From the NCBI GenBank assembly GCA_021292105.1, contig CM037871.1, positions 56,380,866 through 56,444,865 on the forward strand: a DNA stretch of 64,000 bases, written 5' to 3'. The translations under genes and the position numbers were made by a program. The DNA comes from Anadara kagoshimensis (taxonomy: Eukaryota > Mollusca > Bivalvia > Arcoida > Arcidae). Each line of letters starts with the position of its first letter. Positions within the stretch are counted from its first letter, which is position 1. Below are positions 1 through 10,976 of this stretch, piece after piece. The notes below the pieces were generated by a model. The model was not told where the DNA came from, did not search any database, and saw only the letters and a list, made by a program, of their open reading frames with translations.

Positions 1-117
1 CTGCCTTTAATGCAACTGTTGACTTAGCTTTTCTGCTTACTTGACAATTTCCCGCGTAAATAGTAAAACAGTCCCGCACTGTATATTTGGGGAGAAATCA
101 TTTCGTACTCTCGATTT

Positions 118-490
118 ATGGATATCCATAAATCGAATTTTGCATATGTAAAAATACTGACTATTTTTGCATATGCAAAAATCGAATTATGGATATCCAA
201 AATTCGATTTATGGATATCCATAAATCGATTTTTAGATATCCAAAAATAGTCAGCATTTTTACATATGCAAAATTCGATTTATGGATATCCATAAGTCGA
301 TTTATGGATATCCATAAGTCGATTTATGGATATCCAAAAATCGAATTTTGGATATCCATAAATCGATTTTTGCATATGCAAAATTATTTTTGGATATCCA
401 AAAATATTTTTACATATGTTAAATTCGATTTATGGATATCCATAAATGAATTATGGATATCCATAAATGAATTATGCATATGTAAAAATA
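118..490. repeat. Array of short palindromes (GGATATCC and GCATATGC modules)
   Basis: About 370 bases built almost wholly of short palindromes: ten GGATATCC cores, one AGATATCC variant, and about six CATATG cores (GCATATGC or variants), joined by AATTCGATTT or AAATCGATTT spacers. Module spacing is about 20 bases but order is mixed. Open frames on both strands are side effects of the palindromes. Confidence 0.85.
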
Positions 491-499
491 GTGAATAAA

Positions 500-725
500 T
501 ATAGAAACGGCGCCTCATACTTTAAAGCAGGTTCAACTGTATTATGGAAACTGTGAACAACAAAAAAACTTATTGTAACTTTGATTGTCACCTATATTAT
601 AGATTATGGCAATGAAAATCCTCACTTCAGTTGAAAAATTACATCCATTTATATGCTTATAATCCAAGAAGTAAACTTTAAATTCATTACACTTAAAAAT
701 CAATTAAAATCAAAAGCTAACAGGA
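500..725. other. AT-rich DNA, nothing recognised
   Basis: No exon, repeat family or RNA gene is visible. Lies downstream of gene A exon 7 within its intron or 3' part. Confidence 0.4.
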
Positions 726-727
726 AA

Positions 728-905
728 CAAGGTGCCTTGGTAGCTCAGTGATCTAAATCAGGCCTCGCCTAGATTTGAGTGTGAATAGAGAGAGGCTAAT
801 CCTAGTGTGAGACAGTTTGTCAATTCACTTGCTGAAGGTCGGTGATTTTCTCCAGGCACCATCCATAAATTGACCACCTCAAAATAAGTGAAATGTGGTC
901 GGCCA
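728..905 (+). mobile_element. tRNA-derived SINE
   Basis: GTAGCTCAGTGATC resembles a tRNA A box. The body contains GGTCGGTGATTTTCTCCAGG, a tail motif that recurs at about 58990-59035 and in the 58-bp satellite at 14771. No intact tRNA cloverleaf. Confidence 0.6.
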
Positions 906-1151
906 TTTAGTTTTTTAGTACAATTTGTTCAGAATATTGGCACCAGCTCATTTTGACTCCTTTTATTCAATTTGGCCAAGTTCATCTCATATGGGCTCAG
1001 TTTTGTGGATTTTATTAGTGAGGCAGGTTTTCAGTATTGCATCAATAGCACATGTTGCTAATTAATAATATGGAATATTAAGGGTGATGATTCAGTCTAT
1101 TAATAAGTGCCACTAACCAATCAGTCACATGTAAAATAACATTATACTCAC

Positions 1152-1189
1152 CAGCTTGTGAAACTGGTAAACCTGTTGATGCAACAGCT
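1152..1189 (-). CDS. Gene A exon 7 (38-base microexon)
   Basis: TTTAG acceptor ends at 1190 and a GTGAGT donor begins at 1151. The 38 bases accept phase 2 from exon 6 and exit in phase 1, encoding (R)AVASTGLPVSQA. The match of both borders and phase supports it. The next exon must lie beyond the left edge. Confidence 0.6.
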
Positions 1190-4100
1190 CTAAATAAATA
1201 CAAAAATAATCAATTAAGACTTATATAAATCAGAACTGTATCTGTAAAGCTCCAAACATCTACAAGGGTTAAATGTTTTCCTGCGACCTTGACCTTTTGG
1301 ATATGACCTTGGTTTAAGGTCATGAAACACATTTGGACCATAAAGATTATTCATGTGAAGTTTTCCAGTCCTCCAAAGATATTATGAGATATGGCCCAGA
1401 CACAATTTTACATGGATGGACGGACCGAACAGGACATACAGACATTGTGATTCCTATAACCCCCCCCCCCCAACTACATTTGTAGTTTGCAGGGGCTATA
1501 AATATATTAAGTTTCTTCTTCTTTTTTTTTTTAAATCTTTATCAATACAACAATAAAACCAAAATTCAACACCTTGATTGTTCAAACCAATTTTGCTGTT
1601 ATAAAGAGGTTTGTCTATAAATGGTTGGAGGCTGTTAGAAGAAATTTAGTTTGGGACTTGAAAATAGTATGGGAATATTTTTTTCATAATTAGTGAGGAG
1701 GCAAAATTACTGAGGGGCATTATACAAAAATTCAACTGTAATTGTTTGGGGGTGAGGTGGGGGTAAGGGTCTCAATGAGGTTCATCTGTATACCAAATAA
1801 GGCCTATTTTTGCAAAAAAAACTCATATCTGTAGTGTTAATAATAAGTTTTATCATACATTACCTGTATAACATTGTTTTCAGAAGAATTTTACTTTAAA
1901 CAATTTTATTTCAGATAGGTCATTGTACTAGAATAAAAGTTGTGTAAAATTGCTATTAGATATCACTGGTACATTAAAATGTTCTACATAATCAACTGAT
2001 GTATATAGAACCACTTTGAATGAATTTCTAGATTTTCATCCCTATATACGCCTTTTTATCCCCTTTCTAGAAACAGGTGTATGAAAAAAGAGTAGGCCAC
2101 CTGTGGCAGATACAGATCATGTTTACTATGAGCAGAAAAAAACAGACTAAGTAAAACTGAGTAAACAAAACTAAGCAGTTTTCTAGAAACCTGAAAAATA
2201 TAACTGAATAATTAAATTCTAGGTATATCCTTTTCAGGCATTGATAACCAACATTGGTCACGTGATCATAAGCAAAGATGACCAAGTCAGCGGTAGTTAA
2301 TGGTTACAAGCTCATTACCTCAGCTGACATCATTTGTATTAATGGGCTGTATGACGGTAGCTATTTGACTGTAAAATTTTGAAAACATTTAACTGTCATT
2401 AAAATTACATATATTATTGCAAAATTATTATTATGATAAACCAAAAAAATAATACAATTATTTTTTGAATGAACAACTCACCTTTCCAGGGCTAGTAACC
2501 CATATTTTTTCATTTCTTCTGGCCCATCAACCATTCTTGATTGATCTTTAAGGGAGGTAACTCTCAATATTTCACCATCTGTTCCTGCTAAGCCCCTTAT
2601 TCTTTCTGTTATCAGTAAATCTGTTAGGAATATTTGTATCTCCCTGATACATTGTTCACTATGTAAACAGTCCACTGATTCTTGAGTCAGATGTATAAAA
2701 TTAAACTGAAAACATCCCTTGGTTATGTCAACTACTCTCGCGTCGCTATTACACTTCTCAAATATATTTCTCACAGTTTTAATTAATTTTTCACACCGTT
2801 GAAAAAAAAGCTCCTGTAATATTTTATGTTCTAAGTTTTGAAAATGCTGAGCCACTGTCACTTTTAAACTCGACCTGTAAGCTTTCACATTTTTTTGTAG
2901 ATCACCCCAGCGTAAATTCACCATCACTTCACCGGTGTTTATTTCAGCTGTTTGAAAAGTAAACAATATGAAAATGAATATATTGTATAAACTATATGTA
3001 TTACTTATTTATTGCCAACAATAACATGAGGTGAAACATTTGACTATTTGGATTAAGATGACATTTTTTACAATTTATCATAATTTTTAACTGAATGCAT
3101 TTATTTTTTTGACATGATGGAAACTAAATGAAGGGGAAATCCCTGATCTTTATTTAGGTTATATTCCAATCTGATGAATTATTATGAATCTGAAGTAGTC
3201 AACGGACAAATGAATGTGACCTCATATCGGGCATATGCCTGATACAGAATCTTGTGTCATTCCAAGCATTAATAAATTCAAACAAAATACATGTTAATTG
3301 TAATAAGAATAAGAATTTACAATAATGGTTTACAATAGTTCTATAGCCACTCACCTGTGAACTCTCCTTGTTGTTTAATTGTGTCTACAAGCTTATCGTC
3401 AATATTTAATTCAACAATAACACAACAATCTCCTATTTGTACCCACTCATCTCTTTCTTGAACACAAAAATGAAGTTCTTTATTTTCAGGATAAGTCACA
3501 GCTTTTTTGCTCTCTACAGCAATTCTACTTTGTAAGTCAATGCCATCATCATTCAAACTGCCTGGTTTTGACTGGTTACCAGTGATGTTAATATTTGAAA
3601 TAGTTACATTTGATTGGTCATTTTTTGGACTAATAGAACTTTGAAAATTTTGAGTATCTTCAGGCTCTTGCAATAACCTCCCTGAATTAACTTGTTTAGT
3701 CATTTGTCCTGGAATATTTGATTTATGAGGTATATTTTGCTGATGGGGTTGTACTTGAACAGACTTAGCAGAAGATGCTGATTTTGATTGGATATTTGAT
3801 TGGTCAGATTTCGATCTTCTTCTGTGACTATCAGTATCTAAAGATGATTTTGGGCTTCTTGGCTCTTTCCTTCTTGCTCCTTGTATTTCAACATTTTCAG
3901 GATTCCCTTGTGCATGGACAACCTCCCCCTTAGCAGTCGGGGGTAAACCTACAGCATCTGTATATAAAGAAGGTTTACTCTGATTCAAACTTGATGCTAC
4001 TGCAGTACCTGTTGTAGGTTTCAACCCATCAAGTGGCTCCTTCAGTGGTATGTTACTTCTCACCGGTGTTTGTAGCTGATTGGCCATTAAGTCATTTAAA

Positions 4101-7100
4101 ATCATTTCTGAAATGAAATACAGGTACTAGTATAAGATGCCTGCAGTGTATACTTTCTCAGAGATACAACAGACCTAATACATGTTGCTCTCTATTTATC
4201 ACACCATGTTCTTGCAATGGTTTGTGGTTAATATTGTCTGTCAAGAATATGTTTAAAAGAAACATTTGTTCCATTTTAATACTAACAAACTAAAGATGGT
4301 TGGTTGTGTTTGGTTTTAACAACAATCACACAGAGTTATTTGGGTAAATTAAATCGAGGTAAGTCACAGTTATTTTACTTAAAAAACATCAATGAAAACA
4401 CTAAAATTTATGTATGCTAATGCAATATGCATATGGCTATGAGTAGCAGCAGGTTTTTTTCCATGCCACATGAACTGTATCATGTATATTATTCCTTTAG
4501 GTCTTGTCAAAAATGACTCTAATACATAAATACAAAGCTCTTGGCATAAAGAAAGTGGTTATCTTTAAAACAAACAATCTTCAGCATTTAAACAAAATCA
4601 AATATTAATTCTTGAGATTGTAAAATAAAACAACATAAAAATAAGTACAATGTATTTAAACTGTTCTAATTATAAAATTTCAATATCTCTTAATTACCCA
4701 AAATTCCCCTGTAATTTCTTCATTTCCTGTGATTATATATACATGTATATATAAGGCCTATTGGTATTCATATACAGAAGAAGCTTACTTAAATGTTGTA
4801 TTCTTGAAAAACAGATTCATTTCTTGGAAGTCATTTTCTTCCATTACAGGGTATTTTGTTTTTATATGTATTTTTTTTTTAAATTTTTAATTTTTTTTAA
4901 ATTTTTTTTATTAGTTTGCTGTTTTGAATTTGAAATTTGAATTTGAAAATTTGAGCTCCTGGATAATTCTAAATCCAAACTGAAGTCCCTTGTACATCAA
5001 GTCATGGTTTAACAGTTTTATTTATGTGTAAGAGGACAATTGTCATACCTTCATCCTCAGATTGACTAGACTGGCTGGTTCTATTTGTCACATTTGTTAC
5101 ATGAGTACTCCTCTTCATGACATCTTTACTCATCTCTCTATCTCCTTTATATAAATGATTGATTTGATAAATTAATTGAATGAAAACATGTACGGTTCAG
5201 ATCTGTTGAAAGTTGAGTGCAAAGCTAACAAGTTAACTGGTGCAGAAACGGCAGCTCATCTCAACCCCTCACTGCCTATATCTTGGGAGCTGCTTTATTT
5301 CTCTCAGCAGCTTTTTGGTTACTAGCTAGCCATATATTGACCACTTAGCAGCAAAGCTTTGACTTCTTTTCTTTAACTCATTGTTAAACTTGTGACAGTT
5401 CTGTACTGTATGCAGAGGTCACTTCATTTTCTTAAGTAACTCATTTCAACATCATGCCAGTCAGGATAAATTTGTGAATGCAGTAAAACCTTGATTCATT
5501 GCCACTATTTTTCCAATCAGATCTTTGATGTTATCAATGGATTTGGAAATAAATAGGTGAGTTTATTGAAAAAAAATTAATAGAAATAGATTTTGGGACT
5601 GCAAAATACTGTGGTGATAAGGAACAAATGACTAAATTTCCAAAACAAAAAGATACAAGTGCAAAATGTTTACCCAAATGTAACCCAGATATCCAATACT
5701 GTCCTGAACCACAAAACATATTATTTTAATATACAGTGCTTACAGCAGTAGCAGATCTCAGTCAGTAGCGGATCATTTTTTAGAATAAAGTTAATTTTTT
5801 CGATATCATTACGAGAGACCAATAAAACTCGGATATATTTCTGTAAAACTGGTATTTTTACTTAATTCTACGTTTCATTCGTGTTGCTAAACGTCCAATT
5901 TTTTAAATTCTCGGCTTTTAATGCAAATGTCACAAGCGTCTCAGCGACATGGATGTGATTTCCAAAACCTAACTTCGATTTGACCAACGTGTTCAATACT
6001 TTCAAAGATAATATGAATGATTACAATAGCTCTTTACACTCGTTAACATGTCTTCTTTCACGACATAACCCTTTATTGAGCTTTACAGTTCATGACAATA
6101 AAAAATAAACCAGTTTATGCAGGGTGCAATTACGGCAATAACGGATCAGCTGCTGTCTACAGGGGACCTCTTGAAAGGCAAAAAAAATATGGCATGTACC
6201 CATGGATCTGTTTGGTGCTTTCAGAAAATAATAGATTCTGGTGGGTTCAGTTAGGCAGGGGCTATTGGAGAACCAGTGCCTAGCTTCCCTCCATGGCCAG
6301 TACCCCATGAAAAAGATGGGGGCATTGTCATGCCATGCCACTATCTTATTTATCATATGATGAGACCAGATCAATGGGCATTTTAAAGAAGCCATAATTG
6401 TCATGCTTGAAGGATAATCTGTATGAGATTAGAATATGTTTAATACATACATTTTAAATATCCAACCCTATATTTTGTGTTTAAGACAATTCAAGTTTTA
6501 TTCTGTTCTATATTTTTGTCTGGTAACAATTTTGGACCTATGGTGTACAGTGTACAACACCAATAGGTATCATTGTATGCATATACTGTTCTTGTCAAAA
6601 TAAAATCTTCATGGACAAGAGTATGTCATAATATTTATAACTTATAAGGTACAGTTATTTTATTTTATTTCCTTCGCCATTTACTGCTTTTATAATTCAG
6701 TATTCAAGACAATGTTGATTGACTTAATTTATCAGGGACATTGCAATGATTTGTTTTTTGTCATTTATTTTAATCATGACATTTGTTGATATTACGATTA
6801 AAACTCTTTAATATTGTTTCATGATTATTATTTTTGGCAATTGAATGATGGAAACTCAAACTAATCATGTTTTGAGTTGATTCCCTATCGTTTTCTTGAC
6901 ACTAGGTGGCGTGATCCGCTACTCACAAATTGATTCGTTACTAACGTAAACACATAGGATACAAAACGCGTGGATTGCCCATACTTATAGTCGGACGATT
7001 TTTATCATCAAACGATAAATTGAAAGAGTGGAGAAATGGTAATTGATAGTACCAAAAAAATACAATCGGCAGCGATGTTTTTCTCGGAGAGCAGTGAATA

Positions 7101-7829
7101 TTGCACTTATGATCCGCTACTGCCGTAAGCACTGTAACATCTTTTTTATGAGGACTCTAGATAATTCAAGCATGTCATAAACAAGTTTGCTATTTGTTTA
7201 AGTAGATAGTAATTAAACAAGAAAATCTGTGAGCTACTGCTTACTTAGTGTACCCCCACGTTTACCTTGAACCATTGACTGTAAATATATATATAACAAC
7301 TAAGTCGGTAAACAGGAAGTAAATGTCTGGCAGACTTGAAATCGGTACTTGCAGCATGGGACCTAATACTGAATGGACATACAAAATTTCAAGTGGCTGT
7401 GTTTAGTAGTGTTACAATTTTTTTTTTGTTTCTGATAGACAGACAGAAGGACAAAGGTGAACCGGTATAACCCACCCCTCTTCTTCAAAACAGGGTATAA
7501 AAAATAAAATCCTGAGTAAAGGCACACAATAAAGAAAACATTAATTTGAGTATGGTCAAGTGTTATAGCTAGACTATATAGTTGGTTTACAAATAACTTT
7601 ATATATAAGCATTACCCAGAAGAACAACTTTACTGTCATCCCCAATAAGAACATTTCCACCATCTTGTGAGATCAACACTTCTGCATTTTCCAAGAAACT
7701 TGCTTTATTCTGTCCTCCTGAAACATTACCTGCCAAAATATGAAAAGGATAAGAAGAGCTATACATTTATTTATTTATTTGTTAATTTACATTTATTTAT
7801 TTATTTATTTATTTATTATTTATTTGTAT

Positions 7830-7872
<43 letters not shown>

Positions 7873-8457
7873 TTCATTATATAATACTCTCAATATTTCA
7901 TAAAGTACATGTACACGCATGTTATAAAAATCAAAAATATATTTTCAGGGTAATTTTTTATATAGAGACATCAAACTTATCAACAATATTGTGATGACGG
8001 CCATAAAACTTTCTGGCAATCTCATTGATTGCAATACATGTATTTTGTAAAATTTTCAAAACCAATTTCTATTATGAGTTTTTATAAATTCTTCACCAAA
8101 CTCTTTTATAATGCCTACTTTTTATCTGAACAACTGATGGTATCCAGGTATCCAGGTAGTACAAGTACATAGTACTTATAGTACCTTTTCAATGGTAACA
8201 TATGAAGCCTTACCTGTAGTTATATTTGGTACAGATGTGCCACTTGTTTTAACAAGTACTGGACGGGGTCCAACTTGAAGATTACCTTTGGAATGGATCT
8301 TTATGTTTGCCCCCGTAGCTTTACCATTATGAGAACCTTTCCCTATAACACATACAAAATACATGTATCTATCATCATAAATAACACCTGTAGGTAATCA
8401 GAAAGGAAAACCAAGCAGCTGTGACTTGAAGCTGGGACTTTCTCTTTTTTTAAAAAC

Positions 8458-8493
<36 letters not shown>

Positions 8494-8750
8494 GAGAGAG
8501 AGCAAACTGTTAAAATTGAAGAATTGAAGTATCTTATCCGAGAGAGAGTGAGCAAACTCAAAATTAAAGAAATGAAGTATCTTATCGATTGTCGCTTGGG
8601 ATAATATAAGACAAGTAAATTTCAACTACTCCAAATATTTGGTAAACAAACAATATTTTCTGTTGAAAACTGAAGTACAGGTACATTAAACAAATCTCTA
8701 TTAATCTAATACTTACTAGCACTTTCTCCATTTCCTCCCCCACTAGCCAT
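1152..8750 (-). CDS. Gene A: unrecognised protein with RHIM-like motifs (3' end outside window)
   Basis: Gene model joined from seven minus-strand coding exons: 8750-8717, 8342-8214, 7729-7616, 5144-5049, 4107-3355, 2947-2482 and 1189-1152. All have GT-AG borders and phases match throughout (1,1,1,1,1,2,1), giving at least 543 residues without a stop; the gene continues off the left edge. Residues 12-54 and 55-92 each carry a short beta-type motif ending in a hydrophobic-x-hydrophobic-Gly core (LQVG at 33-36, VLIG at 81-84). These resemble RHIM amyloid signalling motifs as known from RIPK1/3, ZBP1 and insect Imd/PGRP. Residues about 93-325 are Ser/Asn/Gln/Pro-rich and look disordered. Another core, VQIG, lies at 347-350, but inside what may be a folded domain. 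Residues about 376-530 look folded, with amphipathic helices. No catalytic motif is recognised. A role in innate immune signalling is inference; the family could not be named. Confidence 0.75.
1255..1500. mobile_element. Mobile-element fragment with poly-C and terminal hairpin
   Basis: GGATGGACGGACCGAACAGG, then a run of 11 C and an AACTACA/TGTAGTT hairpin ending in GGGGCTATA. The layout parallels the C-rich hairpin terminus at 40790-40820. Confidence 0.45.
1501..2481. other. Gene A intron 6, no further feature
   Basis: AT-rich unique-looking sequence between exon 6 and the 1255-1500 element. The minus-strand open frame at 2285-2067 has no splice-consistent extension. Confidence 0.5.
2482..2947 (-). 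CDS. Gene A exon 6, helical/mixed domain
   Basis: Acceptor AACAG (2948), donor GTGAGT (2481), entry phase 1 and exit phase 2. Encodes residues 376-530. It contains an amphipathic helical stretch (VTVAQHFQNLEHKILQELFF region) and then a beta/helix segment (GCFQFNFIHLTQESVDCL). From memory the second part resembles a region common in invertebrate death-domain and DZIP3-like immune proteins, but no family is claimed. Confidence 0.85.
3355..4107 (-). CDS. Gene A exon 5, disordered linker and VQIG core
   Basis: A 753-base exon with acceptor TTTCAG (4108) and donor GTGAGT (3354), phase 1-1. Encodes residues 125-375. Most is low-complexity Ser/Pro/Asn/Gln with a basic RRRSK patch, consistent with a disordered linker. 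The last 45 residues look folded (HFCVQERDEW, then VQIGDCCVIVEL) and probably begin the domain completed by exon 6. Confidence 0.85.
5049..5144 (-). CDS. Gene A exon 4
   Basis: Short exon encoding residues 93-124, polar and Ser/Thr/Asn-rich, ending in acidic residues. The donor GTATGA is good. The acceptor (ATAAAG at 5145) lacks a strong pyrimidine tract; it was chosen because it is the only nearby AG giving phase 1 without a stop, so the left border is the weakest in this gene. Confidence 0.6.
5734..7134. mobile_element. TA-flanked DNA transposon, non-autonomous (1.4 kb)
   Basis: Ends are inverted: CAGTGCTTACAGCAGTAGC on the left and, reading inward from the right, CAGTGCTTACGGCAGTAGC. TA dinucleotides flank both (5732-5733, 7135-7136), as for Tc1/mariner-like elements. 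No transposase is found; short frames near 6090-6400 show no conserved motif. Inserted in gene A intron 3. Confidence 0.75.
7437..7502. mobile_element. Mobile-element terminal fragment
   Basis: GACAGACAGAAGGACAAAGG followed by ACCGGTATAACCCACCCC and CAGGGTATAAA, similar in style to the elements at 1255 and 40790. Confidence 0.35.
7616..7729 (-). CDS. Gene A exon 3, second RHIM-like motif
   Basis: Acceptor GCAG ends at 7730, donor GTAATG starts at 7615, phase 1-1. Encodes residues 55-92. VLISQDGGNVLIGDD (72-86) repeats the plan of the exon 2 motif, with Leu in place of the usual Gln. The symmetric phase fits duplication of an exon-motif unit. Confidence 0.75.
7764..7875. repeat. (TTTA)n microsatellite
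   Basis: Nearly uninterrupted ATTT tetranucleotide tract in gene A intron 2, just upstream (in transcription) of the exon 3 acceptor. Confidence 0.95.
8214..8342 (-). CDS. Gene A exon 2, first RHIM-like motif
   Basis: Acceptor TATAG at 8347-8343, donor GTAAGG from 8213, phase 1 on both sides. Encodes residues 12-54. The stretch IKIHSKGNLQVG (25-36) has the hydrophobic-Gln-hydrophobic-Gly core of RHIM motifs; the Asn usually found three residues after the Gly is absent. Confidence 0.75.
8461..8506. repeat. (GA)n microsatellite
   Basis: Dinucleotide tract in gene A intron 1, followed by two related 60-base blocks (ATTGAAGTATCTTATC variants), a small tandem duplication. Confidence 0.95.
8717..8750 (-). 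CDS. Gene A exon 1 (start codon)
   Basis: Starts with ATG at 8750-8748 and encodes MASGGGNGESA plus one base; the GTAAGT donor begins at 8716. This start is chosen because it is in frame with the next exon and has a purine at -3. Confidence 0.7.
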
Positions 8751-8823
8751 GATTTCTAAAGCTAATTTATTCAGCAGATTTTAAAGCTTAGAATAAACAA
8801 TTTTGATGTTTTAACTCCATCAT
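8751..8823 (-). other. Gene A 5' UTR segment with a short uORF
   Basis: A TTTTTACAG acceptor ends at 8824, so an upstream non-coding exon is likely. The UTR begins directly with ATGATG; this opens an 11-codon upstream ORF (MMELKHQNCLF, stop) that closes before the main ATG at 8750. Confidence 0.45.
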
Positions 8824-9151
8824 CTGTAAAAATATACAAATGCAATTTTTCAATGGGCCTCATCCATACCTTACAAGGATTTCCTTTCATTCAAACAAAA
8901 AAATGTTTTCCTATTTTCTTAATTCTTTAATGCTTTTTTGCAATATTGAAGAGAAAATTGTTCTAGAAAAATGTTTGATGAAATAAACCAGAAAGCTTAC
9001 CATCTGAATAATATCCATATAGTCACTGGCTAAATTACATTTTCTCAATGAACAATATGCATTTTATATCATGCAACTTGACGACACCTAGTCAAATGTA
9101 TCAGAACTGAGTTAGTCATGTTGCAGTCGGTGTGTATGCAGTAGTTACATA

Positions 9152-9842
9152 CGAAGCTAGTCATTTCGTACCATAACCATTTCGTACCATGACCATTTCA
9201 TACCCAAATTTACCATTTCTTACCCAACTCTTTCCATTTCGTACCATGCCATATGACCATTTCGTACCATGCCATATGACCATTTCGTACCATGCCATAT
9301 GACCATTTTGTACCATGCCATATGACCATTTCGTACCATGCCATATGACCATTTCGTACCATGCCATATGACCATTTTGTACCATGCCATATGACCATTT
9401 CGTACCATGACCATTTCATACCCAAATTTTTCATTTCTATTTTTTTATTAAAATAATACGTTCAAAATCTGCACATGAAATTACTACCATTTCGTACCAT
9501 ATTTATAAAATATAATGACATTATTTGTGGATTATATTTAAAAAAAAGGTTCTTTATTAATAAGAAGTGTTACTTTTTATTAATATTAATTAGTCTGATA
9601 TGAAGAATAGGAAGAAAAAGAACATTGATAAGATCAGCAACATTTAATTTGGATAAGATTCTCCACTTTATCATTTGGAAATTTCGTGACCTGGCCTTTG
9701 TTTTTGATTTGATGCCCCTCGTTCAGCAAAAAAACATTGTTTTTTAACATACATGTAGATTTTAAAGTCCAAGCGTTTTTTTTTGAAGATGTTCGTCTTA
9801 TTGAGTTTTCATTAAAGAACTTTACTATCATGTAAGAACTAC

Positions 9843-9892
<50 letters not shown>

Positions 9893-10104
9893 TCACTATG
9901 ATAAGAAATTTAGTGTATCACTATCACATGGTATGAAATGGTAGCTATGTAGTGGTAATATTTGGTAAAATGGCTGAGTGTATGGTACGAAATGGTCATG
10001 TACAAAATGGTCATGGTACAAAATGAACATGGTATGAAATGGTAGTTGATATGGTACGAAATGGATGGTACGAAATGGTTGTGGTACAAAATGACTATAA
10101 TTCA
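9152..10104. mobile_element. Foldback element with internal tandem repeats
   Basis: The left arm has TAGTCATTTCGTACCATAAC, then 23-base repeats with core CCATTTCGTACCATGCCATA. The right arm (9925-10098) has the reverse complement pattern, GGTACGAAATGG repeats. TTACATA occurs just outside both ends (9145-9151 and 10105-10111), a likely 7-bp target duplication. The centre holds a (GA)n tract and no coding capacity. Confidence 0.75.
9847..9889. repeat. (GA)n microsatellite
   Basis: Perfect dinucleotide tract inside the foldback element. Confidence 0.95.
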
Positions 10105-10111
10105 TTACATA

Positions 10112-10976
10112 AAATGAGGTCGGATGTGTAATTTAGCTTTGTGGTCACAGGCACTCCTTTCTATCAATAACTGGGGTCATTACTTTGTTTACCTATATTC
10201 TACACTATTGCAGTGTCATAATGCCCGTGCTTGTGGATCCTCAACCTGGAGGACCCAGCAATAATCTTCAGCAACTGTCTAACAGTGAGGAAGTTCATTT
10301 TTAAGATGTTTCTTATTGTTACACAATTATTATATAGCTGAGTTAAGTCGATTTATAAACAATAAGATAACAACTAGATAAGATAACATATAGATTGTTT
10401 ATTAGTCCATGGTCAATAAATGATGGCAACGTAATCACCAATACTAACTGTAAGACAAACACAACAATTAATTAGTTAATTGTAATTAAAATAACTTTCA
10501 TTAAATAGTACTGTATGAACCACTCAGTTTGTGACAGTAAAATACTTTTTATATCAATAGAGAATAAAATAAAATTGAATCAAGATTGATATTTTTCACT
10601 TAAATTTACCAAGTCGTAACACAAAATCTGTACATGCATCCGCTATTGTCATAAAGTATGTCTGTAGAAAGGAAAATGTTGGCGTTATGGGGATTTTTAA
10701 ATGGCGAAGCTTACACCGTAAGTTATATCCTTGGTGACGTTTTACGTCATATGCGCAACAGAATCCGCCATTTGCAGGTTTTTCAACATGTTAAATCCCA
10801 ACAGAATCAACGTTTTACCCTGTGCAGATATATTCTGGGCTAATCGTGGATGGACATACAGATTTCCTGTTATGACTAGGTACAAGTAGGTGAAAAATAT
10901 AAATCTTCATTCAAATTTATTTATTTTTCTATGTATATGAAGAGTATTTCACTGTCACAGGCAGAGTGTTTCCTAC
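10112..10976. other. Intergenic DNA between divergent genes A and B
   Basis: No repeat family recognised. A GTAAGT follows ATGGCGAAGCTTACACC near 10700, and CRE-like half sites lie at 10733-10750, so a non-coding first exon of gene B could start here. This is speculative. Confidence 0.3.

Noticed and set aside
118-498. 126-codon frame with MDIHKS-type repeats
   Set aside because: Arises from palindromic modules and is mirrored on the other strand.
6090-6404. Overlapping frames on both strands inside the TA-flanked element
   Set aside because: No transposase DDE/D motif or helix-turn-helix pattern; the element looks non-autonomous.
9161-9434. Minus-strand frames with a repeated WHGTKWSYGM peptide
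   Set aside because: Foldback element repeats read in three frames; no coding bias.
10658-10843. 61-codon plus-strand frame between the two genes
   Set aside because: No domain or homologous motif, no support from neighbouring exons. A GTAAGT within it leaves open a non-coding first exon, mentioned at low confidence only.
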